Origin: Clostridioides difficile_D
Lineage (GTDB): Bacteria; Bacillota; Clostridia; Peptostreptococcales; Peptostreptococcaceae
Direction of reading: 5' to 3'
Assembly (NCBI GenBank): GCA_945861085.1
Contig: OX244046.1
Coordinates: 1,798,001-1,862,000 of the forward strand
DNA: 64,000 bases
Shown here: piece by piece, positions 1-8,282 of the stretch
Position numbering within the stretch: the stretch's first letter is position 1
Layout: each line of letters begins with the position of its first letter
Made by a program: the position numbers and the translations under genes
The notes under the pieces: model-generated
The model's database searches: none
The model's input: the letters and a program-made list of their open reading frames with translations, nothing else
Told to the model about the DNA's origin: nothing

Positions 1-1
1 A

Positions 2-235
2 AGAAGTCCAATTATTAATATTGATAAAGATAATTATCCTATTAGGAGTAAGTTTATGTTAAAGAGCTTTTATAATATAGATGTTCAAAATTATATTTAC
101 AATATAGATAAACATGAATTTTCTAAGTGTTATTTATTTGTAGAGTTGAATAAAAGTGAAAATTCTTATCTAGAATTTATTGATATAATTAAAGAGACAA
201 GTATAAAAGAATTGACTATAGTATGTTGTAGCTAA
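2..235 (+). CDS. 3' end of an unidentified gene upstream of the StiP-like gene
   Basis: One frame is open from the window edge to a TAA at 233-235, giving about 77 C-terminal residues that end in Val-Cys-Cys-Ser. Forty-seven bases separate it from the next gene on the same strand, so it is probably the preceding gene of the same operon. No motif is recognisable. From known Ter-type stress clusters it could be the TRSP-domain phosphoribosyltransferase or ATP-grasp partner of the downstream genes, but that is inference from neighbourhood only. The start lies outside the window. Confidence 0.6.
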   Translation, partial: RSPIINIDKDNYPIRSKFMLKSFYNIDVQNYIYNIDKHEFSKCYLFVELNKSENSYLEFIDIIKETSIKELTIVCCS

Positions 236-282
236 AGTATTTTGGATAATATATCACAATTTTAAGATAGGAGTTGAGTCAT

Positions 283-1371
283 ATGGGAGATTTTAGCACA
301 TATTCTAAAGATGATGTTATTTTTTTATTAAAAGATATATCAAATTTAATTGAGGAAGAAGGAAATAAAGAGAGAGAATTAAAAATACAAAATGGCAGAC
401 ATTATTCAGAAATGATACCAATAGAGTATGAAGTTAGTGAAGATTATCTGAATTTATATCATGACAAACTGAGAGAAAATAAAGATAAGCTTGCATTTTC
501 TATTGGAGTTATGTGTGAAAAAATAATTAAAAAAAATGGTAATGATGTAGTGTTAGTTTCACTTGCTAGAGCAGGAACACCTATTGGTATTTTGGCAAAA
601 AGATACTTAAGAAATAAGTATAATGTAAATTTACCTCACTATACAATCTCTATAATAAGAGATAAAGGAATAGATATGAATGCAATTGAATATATAGTAA
701 AGAATCATCCAAGTTCAAAAATTCAATTTTTAGATGGGTGGACTGGCAAGGGAACTATATCAAAAGAACTTGAAAAAGCATGTGATGAGCTTAATGTTAA
801 ATTTAAAAAACATTTTGACTCAACTCTTGCTGTATTAGCTGACCCTGCTGGATATTCAGGACTTTATGGAATTAGAGAAGACTTCTTGATACCAAGTGCA
901 TGTTTAAACTCAACTGTTTCTGGATTAGTAAGTAGAACTGTATTAAGAGAAGATTTAATTGGTAAAGATGACTTCCATGGAGCTAAGTTCTATAGACATT
1001 TAAAAGATAAAGATGAATCTATAAATTATATAGAAACTATAGAAGAATGTTTTAAAAATCAATTTAAGAATATATCTGATGAAGTCGAAAAATGGGAAAG
1101 TGATATTATAACAAGAGATGGATATTTTGATGTTTTAAATATAAAGGAAAAGTACAGTATAACAGACATTAACTTTATCAAACCAGGTGTTGGGGAAACA
1201 ACAAGAGTTTTACTTAGAAGAGTTCCATATAAGATTCTTGTTAAAGATTTGAATGACAAATCTTTAGAGCATATATTCGTATTAGCTAAAGAAAAAAATG
1301 TTGAGGTTGAACAAATGGATTTAAAAGCCTATAAATGTTGTGGAATAATAAAAAATATGAAAGATGTTTAG
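283..1371 (+). CDS. StiP/PRTase-like protein with C-terminal PELOTA-type RNA-binding domain
   Basis: The start is ATG 283, preceded at good spacing by AGGAG (268-272); the upstream in-frame TTG at 274 abuts the ribosome binding site. The N-terminal two thirds has a phosphoribosyltransferase-like segment (VLVSLARAGTPIGILAKRYL) and a later FLDGWTGKG motif, as in proteins annotated 'cysteine protease StiP' or 'PELOTA RNA-binding PRTase'. The last ~50 residues (from about RRVPYKILVKD) resemble a PELOTA domain. In known families these genes sit in Ter/Str stress clusters and are proposed to make or handle a nucleoside-like metabolite. The HAD gene 27 bp downstream fits that cluster. Exact activity is unknown. 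Confidence 0.75.
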   Translation: MGDFSTYSKDDVIFLLKDISNLIEEEGNKERELKIQNGRHYSEMIPIEYEVSEDYLNLYHDKLRENKDKLAFSIGVMCEKIIKKNGNDVVLVSLARAGTPIGILAKRYLRNKYNVNLPHYTISIIRDKGIDMNAIEYIVKNHPSSKIQFLDGWTGKGTISKELEKACDELNVKFKKHFDSTLAVLADPAGYSGLYGIREDFLIPSACLNSTVSGLVSRTVLREDLIGKDDFHGAKFYRHLKDKDESINYIETIEECFKNQFKNISDEVEKWESDIITRDGYFDVLNIKEKYSITDINFIKPGVGETTRVLLRRVPYKILVKDLNDKSLEHIFVLAKEKNVEVEQMDLKAYKCCGIIKNMKDV

Positions 1372-1398
1372 AAAATATATTAGACAGGAGAAGACTGA

Positions 1399-2190
1399 AT
1401 GATTGTTTTTTCAGATTTAGACAGGAGTATTATCTACTCTGATAAATTTTTAGATACTGATAAGGAATATACTAATATAGAAATTTATAGAGAAAAAGAA
1501 ATATCTTATATATCTTTAGATACTATAAATTTAATAAAGCAAATACAATATTATGGTATGTTTATACCAACAACTACTAGAACAGTAGAGCAATTTAAGC
1601 GTATAGAATTTAATAAATATGGAATTTACTTTCCTTGGAGTATAACTTCAAATGGAGGAATTATACTTAAAGATAATGAAATATTGAAATCATGGAGTGA
1701 AAAAATAGATAAATTAAAATCTGACTATGAACCAATTGAAAGTATGATTGATAACTTTAGAGATTATTTGAATATAGATGGAATAACTAATTTTAAAGTT
1801 GCAGAAGATACATTTTTTTATATAGTTGTTGATTTCTTAAAATTTAATTTGGACTCAATCAAAGAGTACATAAATATATTGGAGTCAAAAAATTGGAGGT
1901 TCTATGTGAGTGGCAGAAAAATCTATTTTATACCAAAAGAAATTTCAAAAGAAAATGCTATAAAATACTTGACCGAAGAATTAGGAATAGAATCTTTTTA
2001 TGCAATTGGAGATTCTATTATGGACCAGGGTATGCTTAATATCTCAAATAAAGCTTATGTGTTAAAACATGGTGACATAAACAAAAATGAAATAAGAAAT
2101 TCATTTATATCAAGTTCTTTTAATGGAATGAGTGGAACTGAAGAGATACTATCTAACATTTTAGATGAAAGTTGCCTGCTTAATATATAA
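1399..2190 (+). CDS. HAD-superfamily hydrolase of the Ter-type cluster
   Basis: A 263-residue protein starting FSDLDRS, which supplies HAD motif I (DxD) with the nucleophile aspartate near residue 6. A late GDSIMDQGML segment (about residues 205-214) supplies motif IV metal ligands. The middle region would be the cap domain. It follows the StiP-like gene by 27 bp on the same strand and precedes a strong terminator, so it is the last gene of that operon. HAD phosphatases are regular members of Ter-linked biosynthetic clusters. The substrate cannot be read from the sequence. Confidence 0.75.
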   Translation: MIVFSDLDRSIIYSDKFLDTDKEYTNIEIYREKEISYISLDTINLIKQIQYYGMFIPTTTRTVEQFKRIEFNKYGIYFPWSITSNGGIILKDNEILKSWSEKIDKLKSDYEPIESMIDNFRDYLNIDGITNFKVAEDTFFYIVVDFLKFNLDSIKEYINILESKNWRFYVSGRKIYFIPKEISKENAIKYLTEELGIESFYAIGDSIMDQGMLNISNKAYVLKHGDINKNEIRNSFISSSFNGMSGTEEILSNILDESCLLNI

Positions 2191-2218
2191 TTACTGACAT
2201 ATATAAATAACAAATTAG

Positions 2219-2274
2219 AAAAATCTGAAATAAATTATAATAAAGTTTATCATACTAATTTATTTCAGATTTTT
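2219..2274. terminator. Bidirectional terminator between convergent genes
   Basis: Inverted repeat with 18-bp arms (about 2220-2237 and 2256-2273), flanked by A runs on the left and T runs on the right. It lies between the plus-strand HAD gene and the minus-strand XRE gene and can serve both. Confidence 0.8.
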
Positions 2275-2306
2275 ATTAATTTATATTTAAGTAAGAATTC
2301 AATATA

Positions 2307-2870
2307 TTAAAATGAAGGTGGAGTCATTGCCCAGACTGAGATACATACATTATCATCATAATTTTCATACACATGTGGGATAGTACTGTTAAAATAAAAA
2401 CTATCTCCTTCTTCCAATATATATTCCTTATTTCCAAGTGTTATCTTCATTTTCCCTTTTATTATATATCCACATTCTTCTCCTTCATGTGTCACAAATT
2501 CACTATTTTTTTGTGTATGACCATCTAGTGTAACAAGTATAAATTCTATTTTTTTACCAGATAAATTAGGAACAAGAAGTTCATAAAATTTTGTAGAATC
2601 ATTAGTTACTATTTTTTTTCGATTGTTTTTCTTTACTACTATATCAGAGTCATCTCTTCCAATCTCGTCAAAGAAATAACCTATATTTATATCAAGAGCT
2701 TTTGATATTTTCCACATTGCTACAATTGATGGAACAACCATATTGCGCTCAATTTGACTTATTAAGCCCGTACTTAAATCTGAGTTTTTTGCTAAAGTAG
2801 AGATACTGATATTTTTAGATTTTCTAAGAGCTCTAATTTTACTTCCTACGTCTATATTCATTAGATACAA
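2307..2870 (-). CDS. XRE-family regulator with C-terminal cupin domain
   Basis: A 187-residue protein. Residues ~8-62 form an HTH_3 domain (IRALRKSKNISISTLAKNS... GLISQIERN), and residues ~110-180 a cupin_2 domain (GEECGYIIKGK, EGDSFYFNSTIPHVYEN). Such proteins are one-component regulators that bind a small ligand in the cupin pocket and repress or activate a neighbouring transporter or catabolic operon. It is transcribed away from the DUF819 permease and M19 dipeptidase. A 28-bp palindrome in the shared intergenic region is the obvious operator. A second XRE-cupin of the same layout occurs at 30371-30922. Confidence 0.85.
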   Translation of the reverse strand: MYLMNIDVGSKIRALRKSKNISISTLAKNSDLSTGLISQIERNMVVPSIVAMWKISKALDINIGYFFDEIGRDDSDIVVKKNNRKKIVTNDSTKFYELLVPNLSGKKIEFILVTLDGHTQKNSEFVTHEGEECGYIIKGKMKITLGNKEYILEEGDSFYFNSTIPHVYENYDDNVCISVWAMTPPSF

Positions 2871-2957
2871 ACCCCCTCAGAAATGATTATAACATATAAT
2901 TTCTAAAGATTAATAAAATAAAAAAAGTTTTGCAATACATGTATTTTTTCTGTTATA

Positions 2958-3017
2958 TTGAATTTTCTGAAAAGATGCATTATAATAGTATTAATATTCA
3001 ATATATTGAATATTAAT
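2958..3017 (+). promoter_or_regulatory. SigA-type promoter plus 28-bp palindromic operator
   Basis: A -35 TTGAAT (2958-2963), 17-bp spacer and -10 TATAAT (2981-2986) precede the permease gene. Bases 2990-3017 form a perfect 28-bp palindrome (half-site ATTAATATTCAATA) over the expected transcription start. That placement suits repression, probably by the divergent XRE-cupin protein. Confidence 0.7.
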
Positions 3018-3054
3018 ATCGATATTTTAATTTAATGAAATGGAGGTAGTTAAG

Positions 3055-4257
3055 ATGAAGAGTTTTGTAAGTCCTGATAATATTTGGGTGTTATGGGCAG
3101 TTATAACTGGTTGGGCAGCATTTAGTATTTATTTGGAACAAAAGTACAGTTGGGCATCAAAAGTGTCAGGAGCAATAATAGCTCTTGTAGGGGCAATGTT
3201 ATTATCGAATCTGAATATCATACCAGTAGAGTCTGTTGTATATGACCAAGTATGGGGATATGTTGTTCCTTTAGCCATAGCTTTATTGTTATATCAATGT
3301 AACATTAAAAAGATATGGAAAGAAAGTGGAAGATTACTCGTAATATTTCTTGTAGGTTCTGTAGGAACTGTGCTTGGATCTATGATTGGATTTTTAACAT
3401 TAAAAAATGTAGTACCAGATTTAAATATTGTTGCAGCTATGATGACAGGTTCTTATATAGGTGGAAATGTAAACTTTGCAGCTATGTCAGGAGCATTTGA
3501 TGCACCAGGAGAGTTAGTATCAGCAACAGTTGTAGCAGATAATCTTTTAATGGCATTATATTTCTTTGTTTTAATAGCTATACCATCAATTGGATTTTTT
3601 AGAAAACATTTTAAACATCCACATGTAGATGAGATGGAAAGTATAGGTGTAACTGAAGGAGAAACAATAGCAGCAAATTACTGGGGAAGAAAAGAAATAT
3701 CCTTAAAAGATATAGCAATAGCTATTGGTAGTGCCTTTATAATTGTTGCAGTATCTGTAGAACTATCCACTTGGTTCAAAGCCATAATACCAACATCAAA
3801 TCCTTTTTTAGCAATGTTAAATACTTTATTTGGCAATCAATATCTAATAATAACTACTTTGACTATGCTATTTGCTACATTTATGCCTAATTTCTTTAGT
3901 GATATAAAAGGAGCACAGGAGTTAGGTACATTTTTAATATACATTTTCTTTGTTGTAGTAGGTGTTCCTGCTTCAATACCATTAATAATTCAAAAATCAC
4001 CATTACTACTTTTATTCTGTGGAATAATGGTACTAATAAACATGTTAGTTACATTTATAGTTGCTAAAATATTTAAGTTTAGCTTAGAAGAAGCTATTCT
4101 TGCATCTAATGCAAATATTGGTGGACCTACAACAGCAGCAGCTATGGCAATATCAAAAGGATGGTCTAAACTAGTAGGGCCAATACTTATAGTAGGGACA
4201 TTTGGATACATAGTAGGAAATTATTTTGGTCTTTTAGTAGGAAATATTTTGATATAA
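3055..4257 (+). CDS. DUF819-family membrane permease
   Basis: The start is ATG 3055 with GGAGG at 3042-3046; an in-frame ATG at 3040 overlaps the ribosome binding site and is rejected. The 400-residue protein is very hydrophobic, with about ten membrane segments and a GSYIGGNVNFAAM signature in the first half echoed by SNANIGGPTTAAAMA in the second, suggesting an internal duplication. DUF819 (YjcL-like) proteins are uncharacterised carriers. It is followed by a dipeptidase gene after a 59-bp gap, so it may move dipeptides or products of D-amino-acid or dipeptide turnover; that is inference. Confidence 0.8.
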   Translation: MKSFVSPDNIWVLWAVITGWAAFSIYLEQKYSWASKVSGAIIALVGAMLLSNLNIIPVESVVYDQVWGYVVPLAIALLLYQCNIKKIWKESGRLLVIFLVGSVGTVLGSMIGFLTLKNVVPDLNIVAAMMTGSYIGGNVNFAAMSGAFDAPGELVSATVVADNLLMALYFFVLIAIPSIGFFRKHFKHPHVDEMESIGVTEGETIAANYWGRKEISLKDIAIAIGSAFIIVAVSVELSTWFKAIIPTSNPFLAMLNTLFGNQYLIITTLTMLFATFMPNFFSDIKGAQELGTFLIYIFFVVVGVPASIPLIIQKSPLLLLFCGIMVLINMLVTFIVAKIFKFSLEEAILASNANIGGPTTAAAMAISKGWSKLVGPILIVGTFGYIVGNYFGLLVGNILI

Positions 4258-4316
4258 TTTTACGTGAATAAAAAAAGTTGTTTTTTTAAAAGATTTTTAT
4301 ATAATTGGAGGTTGTT

Positions 4317-5297
4317 ATGATTTTCGATGGACATTCAGATACTTGGGCAGATGTAACAATAAGAAGGCTTAACGGGGAGAAAGATGTATTTAGAAGAATA
4401 CATCTTGATAACTTTAAAAGAGCGAATATAGAGGGAGCTATTTTTGTAATATGGATAGACCCTCCATATGATAAAGAACCTGAAAAAAGAGTTAAACAAA
4501 TTATAAGCTCTATAAAAGATGAAATTGAAGATATGAAAGATGTTGTAAATATAGTAAAAAAATATTCAGATATAGATAAAGGTATAAGTGAAAACAAAAT
4601 AAATATTTTAATTGGTCTTGAAGGATTAAGCCATATTGGAAAAAATATAGATTTACTAGATTATTTTTATAAAGAAGTTGGCGCAAGACATGCATCATTA
4701 ACTTGGAATGAACAGAATGAACTTGCTACAGGATGTTCAGGAGATGAAAATAGGGGTCTAACTGAAATAGGAAAAAAAGCAGTAAATAAGATGGAAGAAT
4801 TGGGCATGATAGTAGATGTATCACACTTGAATGAAAAGTCATTTTGGGATTTAATGTCTATTGCAAGTAAGCCAGTTATAGCTTCTCATTCTAATGCTAG
4901 GAGTTTATGTGATGCTAAAAGAAACCTTACAGATAATCAATTAAAAGAAATTTCAAATACAGGTGGATTAGTAGGAATAAATAGTTTTAGAGGATTTACT
5001 AATAGTAATCCCAAGAAGCAAGATTTGATACACTTAGTTGACCATATAGACTACATAGTAAATCTTATAGGTATAGAATATGTATCTTTTGGTTTTGATT
5101 TTAGTGATTACTTAGGAAAAGAGACTATAGGTTCTTTTACTGAAAATGTTAGTGTTCCAAGTGTAGATGGTCTTGAAAGTACACATACAGCACATAATAT
5201 AGTGGTAGAACTTGAAAATAGAGGTTATAAAAAAAGCGATATAGATTTAATTTCTAGTGGCAATTTTTATAGACTCTTTAAAGATATACTAAAATAA
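4317..5297 (+). CDS. Membrane dipeptidase (peptidase family M19)
   Basis: ATG 4317 is preceded by GGAGG at 4307-4311; the upstream TTG at 4305 is not used. The 326-residue protein starts with the M19 metal site FDGHSDTW and contains GLEGLSHIG, VSHLNE and ASHSNARSL, the expected zinc-binding and substrate histidines. The family cleaves dipeptides, including those with a D-residue, at a binuclear zinc site. No signal peptide is seen, so the enzyme is probably cytoplasmic and acts on dipeptides brought in by the preceding permease. It is likely co-transcribed with it and ends about 100 bp before a strong terminator. Confidence 0.87.
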   Translation: MIFDGHSDTWADVTIRRLNGEKDVFRRIHLDNFKRANIEGAIFVIWIDPPYDKEPEKRVKQIISSIKDEIEDMKDVVNIVKKYSDIDKGISENKINILIGLEGLSHIGKNIDLLDYFYKEVGARHASLTWNEQNELATGCSGDENRGLTEIGKKAVNKMEELGMIVDVSHLNEKSFWDLMSIASKPVIASHSNARSLCDAKRNLTDNQLKEISNTGGLVGINSFRGFTNSNPKKQDLIHLVDHIDYIVNLIGIEYVSFGFDFSDYLGKETIGSFTENVSVPSVDGLESTHTAHNIVVELENRGYKKSDIDLISSGNFYRLFKDILK

Positions 5298-5397
5298 TAT
5301 AATAAATAAATTAAATTAATAAAACATTATCTTTAAACAACAACATCTACATATTCAAATTAGTGTTTATAGTTTATTTTATAAAATTAGATTTTTA

Positions 5398-5435
5398 ATG
5401 TTACTAGAAATTTCAATTCTAGTAACATTTTTTTT
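5398..5435 (+). terminator. Rho-independent terminator after the dipeptidase operon
   Basis: Perfect 12-bp stem (ATGTTACTAGAA paired with 5417-5428), 7-nt loop, then a run of T. It separates the M19 gene from the iron-transport promoter. Confidence 0.88.
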
Positions 5436-5459
5436 GAAAAAAACAAATATATATATGTA

Positions 5460-5516
5460 TTGACAATGATAATTATTATTGATAAACTATAAAAGTGAAA
5501 ATGATAATAATTTTCA
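5460..5516 (+). promoter_or_regulatory. Fur-regulated promoter of the siderophore importer
   Basis: A -35 TTGACA (5460-5465), 17-bp spacer and -10-like TAAACT (5483-5488) are overlapped by a Fur-box-like AATGATAATTATTATTGAT. A second Fur-like palindrome, TGAAAAT-N7-ATTTTCA, lies at 5496-5516. Two adjacent boxes over promoter and start site predict tight repression by Fur with iron. Confidence 0.8.
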
Positions 5517-5549
5517 TTTTAATTAAGCAAAGATTTTTAAGGAGGGAGA

Positions 5550-6503
5550 ATGAAAAAAAGGTATTTAGTTATAGGAATAATAATTTTGTCTTATTTTTCT
5601 TTATTTATAGGAGCTGAAGATATAAATATAATGCATATATTTGCAAAAAATCAGCATAAGCTCATGATATTTATCATGAGTAGAGTACCAAGGTTAATAA
5701 GTATATTGATTGCAGGTATAGGGATGAGTGTAGCAGGTCTTATAATGCAACAGATAAGTAAAAATAAATTTGTATCACCTACGACAGGAGCTACAATAGA
5801 TGCAGCTCAATTTGGTATAGTAATATGTATGCTTTTAGTGCCAACTGCATCTATTTTTACAAAGACCCTAATAGCGTTTATATTTTCTCTTGTAGGGACT
5901 TTTATGTTTATAAAAATAATAAGGAAGTTGCAATTTAAAAATATAATCTTTGTACCATTAGTAGGTATAATGTTTGGAAATATAATAGGGTCTATGACAG
6001 ATTTTATTGCATACAAATACGATTTGAGTCAAAATGTAAGTTCTTGGATGCAAGGTGACTTTTCTATGATACTTAAAGGAAATTATGAGATATTATATAT
6101 CACGATACCTCTTATAATATTAGCATATATTTATGCAAATAAATTTACTGTTGTTGGTATGGGTATGGATTTTGCAACAAACTTAGGTCTGAGTTACAAA
6201 AAAATTGTTAATATAGGTCTGATAATAGTAGCACTTGTTACAGTATGTGTAGTCGTTACAGCTGGCAATATCCCTTTTATAGGTTTAATAGTTCCAAATA
6301 TTGTATCCTTATATATGGGCGATAATATAAGAGCAAGTATATGGTATACTGGTCTATTTGGAGCGATATTTGTACTTATATGTGATATTTTTGGAAGGAT
6401 TATCATTTATCCATATGAAATATCTATAGGGCTTACAGTTGGTGTTATAGGAAGTATACTATTCCTTTATTTAGTGTTAAGGAGGAATGTAAATGAAGCT
6501 TAG
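5550..6503 (+). CDS. yclN: Siderophore ABC transporter permease (FecCD/YclN type)
   Basis: A 317-residue membrane protein with about nine hydrophobic segments and FecCD-family features: SRVPRLISILIAG near residue 47, VAGLIMQQISKN, and GNIPFIGLIVPNIV toward the C-terminus (ATPase-coupling region). It starts at ATG 5550 after AAGGAGGG. It overlaps yclO by 11 bp, and the four genes permease-permease-ATPase-binding protein form one operon behind double Fur boxes. In Bacillus the orthologous YclNOPQ imports petrobactin; the C. difficile operon is known to be iron-regulated. The siderophore used here cannot be read from sequence. Confidence 0.9.
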   Translation: MKKRYLVIGIIILSYFSLFIGAEDINIMHIFAKNQHKLMIFIMSRVPRLISILIAGIGMSVAGLIMQQISKNKFVSPTTGATIDAAQFGIVICMLLVPTASIFTKTLIAFIFSLVGTFMFIKIIRKLQFKNIIFVPLVGIMFGNIIGSMTDFIAYKYDLSQNVSSWMQGDFSMILKGNYEILYITIPLIILAYIYANKFTVVGMGMDFATNLGLSYKKIVNIGLIIVALVTVCVVVTAGNIPFIGLIVPNIVSLYMGDNIRASIWYTGLFGAIFVLICDIFGRIIIYPYEISIGLTVGVIGSILFLYLVLRRNVNEA

Positions 6504-7449
6504 TCTCAATCAAAAAATTTATTTTGCGAGTACATTGCTATTAATATCAATGGCACTTTTTGTAATCTATGGAATAGACATGAATCATTTAGAATATGCA
6601 TTATCACAAAGAATACCAAAAATACTTGCTATGGTATTAGGTGGAGGATGTATAGCATTTACTACTGTAGTGTTTCAAACAATTACAAATAATGAAATAT
6701 TAACACCAAGTGTACTAGGATTGGATTCATTATATGTAATGATTCAAACTATAATAGTATTTATATTTGGCTCAACTAGTAGTCTGATTATAAATGAGAA
6801 TTATAACTTTATCATTAATGTAACTATGATGATTGGAGCCTCAATGCTATTGTATAAAACATTATTTGAAAAGAATAAAAATAATATTTTCTTTTTAATC
6901 CTAGTAGGGATGATATTTGGAACATTATTTAAAAGTGCAACAACATTTATTCAAGTAATGATAGACCCAAATGAATTTTTAGCTTTGCAAACTAGCATAA
7001 TGGCCAGTTTAAATAATATAAATACGAATGTACTGTTAATAGCATCTATAATAATTATTGCCATAATACCTTTTATATATGATGAAATAAAATATTTAGA
7101 TGTATTATCATTGGGTAAAGAGCAAGCAATTAATTTAGGTGTAGATTTTGATAAAGTAGTTAAAAAAATGATAATACTGATAGCAGTTTTAGTCTCAATA
7201 TCAACAGCACTTATTGGGCCTATGACATTTCTAGGGCTTTTACTTGCCAATATAACTAGAGAAATTTTTAAAACATATAAGCATAAATATTTAATTTTTG
7301 GTTCTATGTTGATAGGAATGATTACATTAATAATAGGTCAATTTTTCATACAACATATATTTAAGTTTGATACAACTTTAAGTGTAGTAATAAATTTCAT
7401 AGGAGGAATTTACTTTATTCAATTACTACTAAAGGGGGCAAATAGATGA
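6493..7449 (+). CDS. yclO: Siderophore ABC transporter permease (FecCD/YclO type)
   Basis: A 318-residue polytopic protein of the FecCD family, the heterodimer partner of YclN. Recognisable parts are QRIPKILAMVLGGG near residue 38, TPSVLGLDSLY, and ALIGPMTFLGLLLANI as the cytoplasmic coupling region. Its start overlaps the end of yclN by 11 bp and its end overlaps yclP by 4 bp, indicating translational coupling and fixed stoichiometry. Confidence 0.9.
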   Translation: MKLSLNQKIYFASTLLLISMALFVIYGIDMNHLEYALSQRIPKILAMVLGGGCIAFTTVVFQTITNNEILTPSVLGLDSLYVMIQTIIVFIFGSTSSLIINENYNFIINVTMMIGASMLLYKTLFEKNKNNIFFLILVGMIFGTLFKSATTFIQVMIDPNEFLALQTSIMASLNNINTNVLLIASIIIIAIIPFIYDEIKYLDVLSLGKEQAINLGVDFDKVVKKMIILIAVLVSISTALIGPMTFLGLLLANITREIFKTYKHKYLIFGSMLIGMITLIIGQFFIQHIFKFDTTLSVVINFIGGIYFIQLLLKGANR

Positions 7450-8201
7450 TAGAGATAAAAAATATATTTAAAAAATATAAGAATAAAAATGTTGTAGATG
7501 ATGTCTCTTTTAATATAGAAAAGGGAAAGATAACATCTTTTATAGGTCCAAATGGAGCTGGGAAAAGTACAGTGTTATCAATAGTTACAAGGCTTATAGG
7601 AGGTGATAGTGGAGAAGTAATAATAGAAGGAAAAAGCTTGATTAATTACAGTAATAAAGAATTGGCCAAAAAAATAGCCATTCTTAAGCAATCTAATAAT
7701 ATAACTTTAAAGCTTACGATAAGAGAATTAGTTGGATTTGGAAGATTCCCATATAGTGAAGGTAATCTAACTAAAGAGGATGAAAATCATATTGATGAAG
7801 CAATAGAATATATGAAGTTGACTGATATACAACATAAGTATTTAGATGAGTTGAGTGGAGGTCAAAGGCAAAGAGCTTATATAGCAATGGTAATAGCTCA
7901 AGATACAGAGTACATATTGCTTGATGAACCACTAAATAATTTAGATATGAATCATTCAGTTCAAATGATGAAGGTACTTAGAGGTCTTTGTGATGAGTTA
8001 GATAAGACTATAGTATTAGTAATGCATGATATAAATTTTGCATCATGTTATTCAGATAATATAGTTGCATTAAAAAATGGAAAAGTTGAAAAAGTAGGTC
8101 GTACAGATGAGATAGTCAATGAAAAAGTTTTAGAAGATATTTACGAAATGAGCTTTAATATTAAACATATAAATGGTAATCGAATTTGTATCTATTTCTA
8201 A
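7446..8201 (+). CDS. yclP: Siderophore ABC transporter ATP-binding protein (YclP type)
   Basis: A 251-residue ABC ATPase with Walker A GPNGAGKST (residues ~34-42), signature LSGGQRQRAYIAM, Walker B YILLDEP and switch histidine VMHDINFA. The arrangement is that of FecE-type importers. The start codon overlaps the yclO stop in an ATGA arrangement. Confidence 0.92.
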   Translation: MIEIKNIFKKYKNKNVVDDVSFNIEKGKITSFIGPNGAGKSTVLSIVTRLIGGDSGEVIIEGKSLINYSNKELAKKIAILKQSNNITLKLTIRELVGFGRFPYSEGNLTKEDENHIDEAIEYMKLTDIQHKYLDELSGGQRQRAYIAMVIAQDTEYILLDEPLNNLDMNHSVQMMKVLRGLCDELDKTIVLVMHDINFASCYSDNIVALKNGKVEKVGRTDEIVNEKVLEDIYEMSFNIKHINGNRICIYF

Positions 8202-8282
8202 AATATTATATATAGAATAAACATATCTTATAAAAAATTTTAAATCAGAATAAAGATTAACAAGAAAGAGGGAGAGATTAGT

